Assembly (NCBI GenBank): GCA_019358875.1
Contig: JAHHIF010000053.1
Location: forward strand, 1 to 56,227
DNA: 56,227 nucleotides
Direction: 5' to 3'
From: Symplocastrum torsivum CPER-KK1
GTDB lineage: Bacteria > Cyanobacteriota > Cyanobacteriia > Cyanobacteriales > Coleofasciculaceae
Below, piece after piece: positions 49,968 through 56,227 of the stretch; position 1 is the first letter of the stretch, and every line of letters begins with the position of its first letter. The position numbers and the translations under genes are program-made. The notes below the pieces were generated by a model. The model was given only the letters and a program-made list of their open reading frames with translations, made no database searches and was not told the origin of the DNA.

Positions 49968-50570
49968 ATGGAAGATCGTGACTACACACTAATCATTGAC
50001 AAAAGCGGCAGTATGTCAACCCCAGACCAGCCTGGTGGAAGAAACCGCTGGCAGACAGCCCAAGAGTCTACCCTGGCATTGGCACGAAAATGTGAACAGT
50101 TTGACCCGGATGGCATTACTGTTTATCTATTTTCTGGTCGTTTTAAACGTTACGACAATGTAACTTCCGATAAGGTCAACCAAATCTTTCAAGAAAACGA
50201 TCCAATGGGTACCACTGACCTTGCAAGTGTCCTGAAGGATGCGACTGACAAGTACTTTCAACGCAAGGCAGCAGGGGAGACAAAACCAAATGGGGAAACG
50301 ATTTTGGTTATAACGGATGGGGAACCGGACGATCGTAAAGCGGTGATGCGAGTGATCATTGAAGCCTCGCGGCATATGGATCGGGATGAAGAACTAGCAA
50401 TTTCGCTAATCCAGGTTGGTAGTGATGCTACAGCAACTCGGTTTCTCAAAGCATTGGATGATGAACTCCAAGGGGCTGGAGCAAAATTTGATATTGTTGA
50501 CACAATTACCCTGGATGACATGGAGAACCTGACGTTGGCGGAAGTGTTGCTAAATGCCATCAATGACTAA
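49968..50570 (+). CDS. VWA-domain protein, copy 2
   Basis: 200 residues from the ATG at 49968, with GGGAGG 7 bases upstream; the frame extends five codons further but without support. The metal site is complete (DKSGSMS, TTDLASVLKD, TDGEPDD). Residues flanking the site, DQPGGRNRWQTAQESTLALARKCEQFDPDG (in part), are more like copy 3 than copy 1. No export signal. Own promoter likely, since a 250-base spacer with a terminator precedes it. Confidence 0.85.
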   Translation: MEDRDYTLIIDKSGSMSTPDQPGGRNRWQTAQESTLALARKCEQFDPDGITVYLFSGRFKRYDNVTSDKVNQIFQENDPMGTTDLASVLKDATDKYFQRKAAGETKPNGETILVITDGEPDDRKAVMRVIIEASRHMDRDEELAISLIQVGSDATATRFLKALDDELQGAGAKFDIVDTITLDDMENLTLAEVLLNAIND

Positions 50571-50766
50571 GAACTAGCTTTGACCATTGGTTACCTCAAG
50601 TTTGCACAATCGAGTACCAATGGTCAGCTATGCCACATTTAATTTGCCTAGAGATAGGCATCAGGAGTCTTGCTACCACGCTTGTTTTGACTTGCTTAAG
50701 TGGCAAGTACTGTGGGAAGTAAGTTAGCCTATTGCCTTGATTTTTTCCTCGAAGGAGGCTTTTACT

Positions 50767-51369
50767 GTGCAAAACCGAGATTACACACTAATAATTGACA
50801 AAAGCGGCAGTATGTCCACTCCTGATCAATTGGGTGGAAGAAGTCGTTGGGATGCCGCACAGGAATCTACCCTGGCATTGGCGAGAAAATGCGAACAGTT
50901 TGACCCAGATGGCATTACTGTGTATGTATTTTCAAGCCGCTTCAAACGCTACGACAATGTGACTTCTAGTAAGGTTGCACAAATTTTTCAAGAAAATGAC
51001 CCAGCAGGGACTACAAACCTTGCGGCTGTGCTGAAAGATGCGGCTGACCGATATTTTCAGCACAAAGCCTCTGGGCAAACAAAGCCAGGTGGCGAGACGA
51101 TTTTGGTGATCACAGATGGTGAGCCAGATGACCGCAAAGCTGTAATGGTTGCGATTGTTGAAGCATCACGCCAGATGGAACGGGATGAAGAACTGGCAAT
51201 TTCAATGATTCAAGTCGGTAACGACGCTACAGCAAGTCAGTTCCTCAAGGCATTGGATGATCAGTTGCAAGGTATTGGAGCAAAGTTTGATATCTGTGAC
51301 ACGCTCACGATTGATGACATGGCAGATGTGACCTTATCAGAAGTGCTGCTCAATGCCATCAGCGATTAG
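50767..51369 (+). CDS. VWA-domain protein, copy 3
   Basis: 200 residues from a GTG at 50767, chosen over an in-frame start ten codons upstream because AAGGAGG lies 8 bases before it. DKSGSMS and TDGEPDD are kept, but the second metal loop reads TTNLAAVLKD with Asn where copies 1 and 2 have Asp (TDLASV), so metal coordination or partner choice may differ. It also has CDTLTIDDM where copies 1 and 2 have VDTVTMDDM and VDTITLDDM. A terminator follows. Confidence 0.85.
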   Translation: MQNRDYTLIIDKSGSMSTPDQLGGRSRWDAAQESTLALARKCEQFDPDGITVYVFSSRFKRYDNVTSSKVAQIFQENDPAGTTNLAAVLKDAADRYFQHKASGQTKPGGETILVITDGEPDDRKAVMVAIVEASRQMERDEELAISMIQVGNDATASQFLKALDDQLQGIGAKFDICDTLTIDDMADVTLSEVLLNAISD

Positions 51370-51420
51370 ACGGGATAATTTATCCGAGTTTGTCGATAAA
51401 TGAAAAAAACTTAATCATTG

Positions 51421-51450
51421 GCGAGACGCTACGTTCTCGCTATTTTTTTG
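51421..51450 (+). terminator. Rho-independent terminator after the VWA array
   Basis: GCGAGA and TCTCGC form a stem with an 8-base loop followed by TATTTTTTTG on the plus strand, 52 bases after the stop of VWA copy 3. Confidence 0.75.
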
Positions 51451-51648
51451 CAGATGTTTAATGACTCAACCACTAGATTTGGCGTGAGTCTTAGAGAGGG
51501 TTCGCTACATCTATACATATGGGTAAAGGAAATTGGCGATCACACCCATCAAAAGACCTAGCCAGTGATGTCACCCCTACGGCTTTTCGCCACTTAAGGT
51601 CGTAAAATTTACCTCCCAATTTTTTTAGTAACGATTTAGCATATAGGG

Positions 51649-53058
51649 GTGACTGAACTGTACTATCCCTTGCATTCCCTAAGGGAGGGTCACTGGTTTA
51701 AGCTCATCTGCGGAGCGAGCTTCCAACACCTCCCTGCTGTCCGAAATCTTACCTTGGCTTACACTCTCGCTGGTGCTGATTGCATTGATGTCGCAGCTGA
51801 CCCAGCGGTAATTGCAGCGGCTAAAGAAGCCATAGAAGTTGCCAGTGAACTAGGTGAGGTGGCTCAAGTGCGAGGGTTTGGATTCCGAAGCCGACCCTGG
51901 CTAATGGTGAGCTTGAATGATGGGGAAGACCCACATTTCCGCAAAGCTGAATTTAATCCAGAGTTGTGTCCAGCAGACTGCCCTCGTCCCTGCGAAAAGA
52001 TTTGCCCAGCACAAGCTATCGTTTTCCAAAAAGCTAGTGACCACACACAGAGAAAGAAGGAGAAAGAGGGAGCACAGGAGGGTTCCCGAATCCCGAAGTC
52101 TCAACCCCAAATCGGCAGCAGACAGATTGCTCAGAGGGAAAGCCATTCGATAGCCGATATCCAACAGCCAAAATCGGATCAGCATTTCTCTGGAGTCATT
52201 GACCAACAGTGTTACGGCTGTGGTCGTTGCCTACCTGTTTGCCCTAGTGAGCTAATTTATACGCGCTCCTATGTATCAGCTCCGGAAGCGATCGCACCGC
52301 TAATTCTCCGAAGTGGTGTTGATGCTCTGGAAATCCATACACAAGTTGGGCATTTTGCAGATTTTCAACGGCTGTGGAACGCGATCGCGCCGTGGGTCGA
52401 AAAGCTCAAGCTCTTAGCAATTAGCTGTCCTGATGATGACGGTTTGATTGAGTACCTATGGTCACTTTACGAACTCATCACACCTCTACCCTGTGCCCTC
52501 GTTTGGCAGACTGATGGTCGTCCGATGAGTGGCGATATTGGTGCTGGCGCGACAAGAGCAGCTGTAAAACTCTCTGACAAAGTCATTGCGGCGGGGTTAC
52601 CGGGATATGTACAGCTAGCTGGTGGTACCAACAACCATACCGTGGCAAAACTCAAAGCAGCAGGGCTACTTAAGGAGTGGGGAATGGGGAATGGGGAATG
52701 GGGAATGGGGAATGGGGAATGGGGAGACATAACAGAAAAAATTCCCTTCTCCCCGGTTTCTCCCTGCTTCAAAACGGATACGGTTACCTCGCCCTTAGTC
52801 ACGGCTCCCCACGGCCAACATTATGTTGCAGGTATTGCTTATGGTAGTTACGCTCGTGTATTACTTTCACCGATTCTAGACAAATTAGAAGAATTGAATG
52901 GCGAAGACGTTGAGAGAAATCTTGTTTCACATCAAAGCCCTGCCTTCGGGCACCTTGAAGCCTTACCTGAATTGCTTTGGCAGGCGGTGGCAAGTGCCCA
53001 TTCTCTCGTTTCGCAGCTAAAGTTCAGAAAAAAACTGCCGCAACCGTTACCTAACTAA
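51649..53058 (+). CDS. ldpA: LdpA, iron-sulfur protein of circadian clock input
   Basis: 469 residues starting at GTG. Two [4Fe-4S] motifs: C107, C111, C115, C119 (CPADCPRPCEKICP) and C188, C191, C194, C198 (CYGCGRCLPVCP). LdpA in Synechococcus senses the plastoquinone redox state and adjusts the period of the Kai clock. MTELYYPLHSLREGHWFKLICGASFQHLP is the familiar N-terminus (given in part). A hydrophilic insert at about 128-185 separates the two clusters. A GGGGAAT array inserts a Glu/Trp/Gly repeat at about residue 344. The assignment is firm; both inserts are unlike what I know of the family. Confidence 0.9.
   Translation: MTELYYPLHSLREGHWFKLICGASFQHLPAVRNLTLAYTLAGADCIDVAADPAVIAAAKEAIEVASELGEVAQVRGFGFRSRPWLMVSLNDGEDPHFRKAEFNPELCPADCPRPCEKICPAQAIVFQKASDHTQRKKEKEGAQEGSRIPKSQPQIGSRQIAQRESHSIADIQQPKSDQHFSGVIDQQCYGCGRCLPVCPSELIYTRSYVSAPEAIAPLILRSGVDALEIHTQVGHFADFQRLWNAIAPWVEKLKLLAISCPDDDGLIEYLWSLYELITPLPCALVWQTDGRPMSGDIGAGATRAAVKLSDKVIAAGLPGYVQLAGGTNNHTVAKLKAAGLLKEWGMGNGEWGMGNGEWGDITEKIPFSPVSPCFKTDTVTSPLVTAPHGQHYVAGIAYGSYARVLLSPILDKLEELNGEDVERNLVSHQSPAFGHLEALPELLWQAVASAHSLVSQLKFRKKLPQPLPN
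52679..52720 (+). repeat. Six copies of GGGGAAT inside ldpA
   Basis: Six exact tandem heptamers (42 bases) followed by GGGGAGA, read in frame as WGMGNGE-type repeats. Seven is not a multiple of three, so only copy numbers changing by three keep the frame; at present the frame stays open. Arrays of this kind elsewhere in the window lie between genes. Confidence 0.9.
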
Positions 53059-53132
53059 ACCAAAAAGTTTAGTAAAAACAAATTTTCCAGCCCACCGACA
53101 AAAGCAGCGATCGCTGTCTTTGATGCGAGCAT

Positions 53133-54947
53133 ATGGTGAATTTCCACAGTATCAATCCCTCTGATCAACAACTGTTTTCTAATCAAGAAGCGCCAGTAGT
53201 GGACGAAAACCTCATTTCAAACAGGATGCAGATTACAGACGACCTCCAAAAGTTGCTAGAGATTTTGCCTGAGCAAATTCGCTCATCAGTAGAGCAACAC
53301 CCACAGCGAGACAGCTTGATTGAGGTGGTCATGGATCTTGGCCGCTTCCCAGAAGTGCGTTTTCCTGGCAAGGCGGAGTATCTCTCCGACATACCCGTCA
53401 CTCAGGAACAGTTGAATTATTGCGTTGAGCGAGTGGGACACTTCAGCGGCGATAATCGGGCTGGAATTGAGCGAACTCTGCACCGGATTAGTGCAATTCG
53501 TAATCGCCCTGGTGAAATTATTGGCTTAACTTGTCGTGTTGGTCGAGCCATCTTTGGCACGATTGGCATGATTCGTGACTTGGTAGAAACGGGTCAGTCA
53601 ATTCTCATGCTGGGGCGTCCGGGTGTTGGCAAAACAACGGCTTTGCGGGAAATTGCCAGAGTCTTAGCTGATGATTTGCACAAACGAGTTGTGATTATTG
53701 ATACTTCCAATGAAATTGCGGGTGATGGCGACATTCCCCACCCAGCGATTGGGAGAGCGAGACGAATGCAAGTCGCCCGTCCGGAACTTCAGCATCAGGT
53801 GATGATTGAGGCGGTGGAAAACCATATGCCCGAAGTCATCGTGATTGATGAAATTGGTACAGAACTCGAAGCATTAGCTGCTCGTACCATTGCGGAGCGA
53901 GGTGTTCAGTTAGTGGGAACGGCTCACGGGAATCAAATTGAAAACCTGATTAAAAACCCTACCCTCTCTGATTTAGTTGGGGGTATACAGGCGGTAACAC
54001 TGGGAGATGATGAAGCGAGACGCCGAGGCTCTCAGAAAACCGTTCTAGAGCGTAAGGCACCTCCAACGTTTGAAATTGCAGTGGAAATGCTAGAGCGGCA
54101 GCGCTGGGTAATCCACGAGAGCGTTTCTGACACGGTTGATGAGTTGCTCAGAAGTCGTCAACCGAATCCACAGGTGAGAATGGTAGATGACACTGGGAAG
54201 GTGATGATTACCCGTGAGTTTCCTAGTGCTCCGGTAGCAACACCACCGAACAGAAATGTTCTCTCCTCTTCCATGACAAGACCAAATGGCTGGCGCTCAT
54301 CCGGGCAGATGAAGCCACTGTCGCGTCAGGCACCAGAGCGGACTTCTGAAAATCGTTATTTTGAACAGTTGCTCGATCAATCTTGGCAGCAGCAAGACGG
54401 GTTGGGCAGTGGGATGCGGATGCCAGGCCCAAATGGAGAGGATTTGCCACTGCATGTTTATCCTTACGGTGTCAGCCGCCATCAATTGGAGCAAGTCATC
54501 CGGGTACTAAACTTGCCCGTAGTCTTGACAAAAGACCTGGATAGTGCAGATGCGGTTCTGGGTTTGCGATCGCACGTCAAAAATCACGGCAAGCTTCGCT
54601 CAATTGCCAAAGCGCGTCAGGTACCTATCCATGCTGTAAAAGCCAGCACCATCCCTCAGATTACCCGCGCTTTGCGGCATCTGTTGGACATGGACGACCC
54701 TAGTATGCCAGATGAGGCTGACTTGCGCTTATTTACCGAAAGTGGCACAGAAGACGAAATTGAGGCACTAGAGGAAGCCCGTCTTGCGGTTGAGCAAATC
54801 GTGATTCCCAAAGGGCAACCTGTGGAATTGCTGCCGCGATCGCCAAAAGTGCGTAAGATGCAACATGAGCTAGTCGAACACTATCGCCTTAAGTCTGACA
54901 GTTTCGGCGATGAACCCAATCGGCGCTTACGCATTTATCCTGCCTAA
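53133..54947 (+). CDS. Ycf45-like AAA ATPase with R3H domain
   Basis: 604 residues. An N-terminal helical region is followed by an AAA/SpoIIIAA-like ATPase with Walker A GRPGVGKTT (161-169) and Walker B VIVIDE (235-240), then TAHG and GSQKTVLERKAPPTFEIA. A variable linker follows, and the C-terminus has an R3H single-stranded nucleic acid-binding motif (RSPKVRKMQHELVEHYRL, then SFGDEPNRRLRIYP). The family is known from cyanobacteria and from red-algal plastids (Ycf45). Role is not settled; nucleic-acid-linked ATPase. It begins 75 bases after ldpA; a strong hairpin follows it. Confidence 0.9.
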   Translation: MVNFHSINPSDQQLFSNQEAPVVDENLISNRMQITDDLQKLLEILPEQIRSSVEQHPQRDSLIEVVMDLGRFPEVRFPGKAEYLSDIPVTQEQLNYCVERVGHFSGDNRAGIERTLHRISAIRNRPGEIIGLTCRVGRAIFGTIGMIRDLVETGQSILMLGRPGVGKTTALREIARVLADDLHKRVVIIDTSNEIAGDGDIPHPAIGRARRMQVARPELQHQVMIEAVENHMPEVIVIDEIGTELEALAARTIAERGVQLVGTAHGNQIENLIKNPTLSDLVGGIQAVTLGDDEARRRGSQKTVLERKAPPTFEIAVEMLERQRWVIHESVSDTVDELLRSRQPNPQVRMVDDTGKVMITREFPSAPVATPPNRNVLSSSMTRPNGWRSSGQMKPLSRQAPERTSENRYFEQLLDQSWQQQDGLGSGMRMPGPNGEDLPLHVYPYGVSRHQLEQVIRVLNLPVVLTKDLDSADAVLGLRSHVKNHGKLRSIAKARQVPIHAVKASTIPQITRALRHLLDMDDPSMPDEADLRLFTESGTEDEIEALEEARLAVEQIVIPKGQPVELLPRSPKVRKMQHELVEHYRLKSDSFGDEPNRRLRIYPA

Positions 54948-55266
54948 GTTGGCTTGGCACTTCAACCCTACATAAGACAACTAAGTAACGTTTTTGAATA
55001 GAGGGCTTGCAGAAATTGAAGTTGCAAGCCCTCTATAGCAGAAAGCCGTCAGCTATCAGCTATCAGCTTTTTCGTTTTCCTCGCTCTCTTTTGGTTTCAG
55101 ACACCTGAGCTGTACCTCATCTCGCCAGGAAACCGCTATATCAATTTGTACAGTTAACGAACTTTTCCCTTCCCAATCTTCCCGCTCACCCAAATTTATC
55201 TAAAACTCATCGAATAACTTGACATTCCTTGGGCATTAATTGCTAGAATCATCAAGGTGAAGCCAA
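54948..55266. other. Spacer before tRNA-Gln
   Basis: 319 bases without a gene. It holds the hairpin described separately, a CAGCTAT direct repeat (about 55049-55066) followed by TTTTT, and AT-rich DNA before the tRNA that could carry its promoter. Nothing else is apparent. Confidence 0.5.
54998..55036. terminator. Strong hairpin after the Ycf45-like gene
   Basis: ATAGAGGGCTTGCA (54998-55011) and TGCAAGCCCTCTAT (55023-55036) form a 14 bp perfect stem with an 11-base loop, 50 bases after the stop. No T-run, so it may terminate transcription or stabilise mRNA. Confidence 0.65.
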
Positions 55267-55339
55267 TGGGGTGTAGCCAAGTGGTAAGGCAGCGGGTTTT
55301 GGTCCCGCCATTCCCTAGGTTCGAATCCTAGCACCCCAG
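55267..55339 (+). tRNA. trnQ: tRNA-Gln (anticodon TTG)
   Basis: The acceptor stem TGGGGTG pairs with CACCCCA, discriminator G. The anticodon stem GCGGG/CCCGC holds the loop TTTTGGT with anticodon TTG. The T arm is CTAGGTTCGAATCCTAG. CCA is not encoded. Its charged product is made through Glu-tRNA(Gln) by GatCAB, whose GatA is also here. 25 bases before the end of the minus-strand membrane protein gene. Confidence 0.96.
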
Positions 55340-55363
55340 TTGAAATTGAAATTATTCCAGTGC

Positions 55364-56038
55364 TTAAACTGGCTGCTGACTACCAGCCGCTACCTCATCC
55401 CCAGAATCTGGGAGAGATGGGCGTAGACAAAGATACAGTAGTGGTCCAACTAGAGGTACTAGCGCTACCGCCCAAAATACTTGGGAATTTTTCCAACCAC
55501 GTCGTGCCATATCATCGCCTAGAAGTGTTGGGAACAAGAGGCACAATAGGCAAAAATCCAAACTCATGACATGAATGAAGCGGTTGGTTTGCCACTGCTG
55601 AGCAAAATCTCCCCAATTGCCTTTAAGTAACCCGAAGCTCAACAAACCCAAAGTTCCTAAAGTAAGGGCAACACCAAGCCAGCGAGAATCTAACGCCTTT
55701 AGGAAGGTGCCCTTAGAGCCAGTAAACTCGTGATTCGGTTGGCGTAGCGCCAGATAGGGCAACAAGGCAAACGCTCCTACACCAAACGATACTGTGGCAA
55801 AGAGCCATGCAGGGATTTTCTGCTGTCTGCCATCAATAAACATCAATGCCCCATAAATCATCGGCCAGATACCCATGATGTTGAATAGGGCAATGATTAA
55901 CGGGTTAATCCCTTCCCACTTACCTGTGGAAAGATTTTTAATCAGTTCTGGGGTTTCAGGTTGGTTGGGAGGGGCAAGAAGAAAGGCATAAGTGATAACA
56001 CCAAGCCAAAGTAACCAAAATCCAATTTTTCTGCTCAT
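55364..56038 (-). CDS. Conserved membrane protein, unknown function
   Basis: 224 residues with about six hydrophobic segments (for example IGFWLLWLGVITYAFLLA, INPLIIALFNIMGIWPMIYGAL, AWLFATVSFGVGAFALLPYLAL, WLGVALTLGTLGLLSFGLL, VFWAVALVPLVGPLLYLCL). Loops contain the conserved-looking NQPETPELIKNL and ALDSRWLG. It resembles unnamed proteins shared by cyanobacteria and plant plastids, but I cannot name it. No soluble domain. An insertion-sequence end lies 63 bases upstream of its ATG, which may affect its promoter. Confidence 0.7.
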   Translation of the reverse strand: MSRKIGFWLLWLGVITYAFLLAPPNQPETPELIKNLSTGKWEGINPLIIALFNIMGIWPMIYGALMFIDGRQQKIPAWLFATVSFGVGAFALLPYLALRQPNHEFTGSKGTFLKALDSRWLGVALTLGTLGLLSFGLLKGNWGDFAQQWQTNRFIHVMSLDFCLLCLLFPTLLGDDMARRGWKNSQVFWAVALVPLVGPLLYLCLRPSLPDSGDEVAAGSQQPV

Positions 56039-56101
56039 ACAGGATAACTAAGCCAAGCCAGTCGATTACCCTACAGATTTTCTAGGAAAGGCGGGTCTAA
56101 A

Positions 56102-56227
56102 TAGGGCTTGCTGCACAAAGCCGAAACCCTTAGCCATCAATAGTTTAAGCGGGATTGATAGTTGCTCAGCTCCCAGGAAATCTGGTAAAATTCGTCAAAA
56201 CCCTTGCACCCCCGCTCAGGTAGATGT
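56102..56227 (-). mobile_element. Insertion-sequence end, right copy of the terminal inverted repeat
   Basis: Exact reverse complement of bases 1-126. The same open frame runs inward from the window edge on the minus strand (56226-56137) and ends about 35 bases from the junction. The junction reads TAAA-TA-GGGCTTGCTGCAC. No second element end is in view, since the window stops inside the element. Confidence 0.7.

Overview
The window looks like cyanobacterial chromosome. The palindrome GCGATCGC (HIP1) recurs throughout. Both large cytochrome b6f redox subunits (petC, petA), the NDH-1 subunit ndhN, the clock-input protein ldpA and a dnaE gene ending in an N-terminal split intein are present, and heptanucleotide tandem repeats fill many spacers. 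The split dnaE, the repeats and the gene set fit a filamentous or otherwise large-genome cyanobacterium; I do not assign a species. The first 126 and last 126 bases are exact inverted copies of one sequence that looks like the end of an insertion sequence, so the window is probably a whole contig bounded by copies of one element.

Left arm, about 1-10400 (accessory). A broken Tn5/IS4-type transposase is followed by a minus-strand DNA phosphorothioation (Dnd) island. It holds dndB, a single 1296-residue gene joining DndC and DndD, a DUF559 nuclease cassette framed by inverted repeats between them, a small unknown gene, and an HNH nuclease gene beside a second DGQHR-domain gene. A small helix-turn-helix regulator with palindromic operator-like sites heads the region. 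No dndE or dndFGH is visible, and dndCD runs directly into IS debris. Three plus-strand genes follow, the last a stand-alone GAF protein carrying both cysteine motifs of DXCF-type cyanobacteriochromes.

Middle, about 10400-29500 (mostly housekeeping): petC-petA, a DUF3067 gene, leuC-leuD, glutaminase, a glycine-rich stress-type protein, a DUF72 gene, three unknown genes, dnaE-N with its split intein, an ACP phosphodiesterase-like gene, gatA, gyrA and a carotenoid-desaturase-like FAD oxidoreductase.

About 29500-47300: one co-directional minus-strand ribosomal protein super-operon, rplC to rpmE, with secY, adk, infA, rpoA and truA, then prfA. Several of its spacers are built of 7- or 14-base tandem repeats that fold back into 10-14 bp stems. 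A 614-base gene-free leader precedes rplC.

Right arm, about 47300-56227: ndhN, an array of three paralogous 200-residue VWA genes plus the 10-codon stub of a fourth and a coiled-coil gene, ldpA (with an in-frame heptanucleotide array), a Ycf45/R3H-type AAA ATPase, tRNA-Gln(TTG) and a membrane protein of unknown function.

The most promising uncommon biology is the rearranged Dnd island with its fused DndC-DndD and the HNH/DGQHR pair, followed by the VWA array and the compact candidate photoreceptor.
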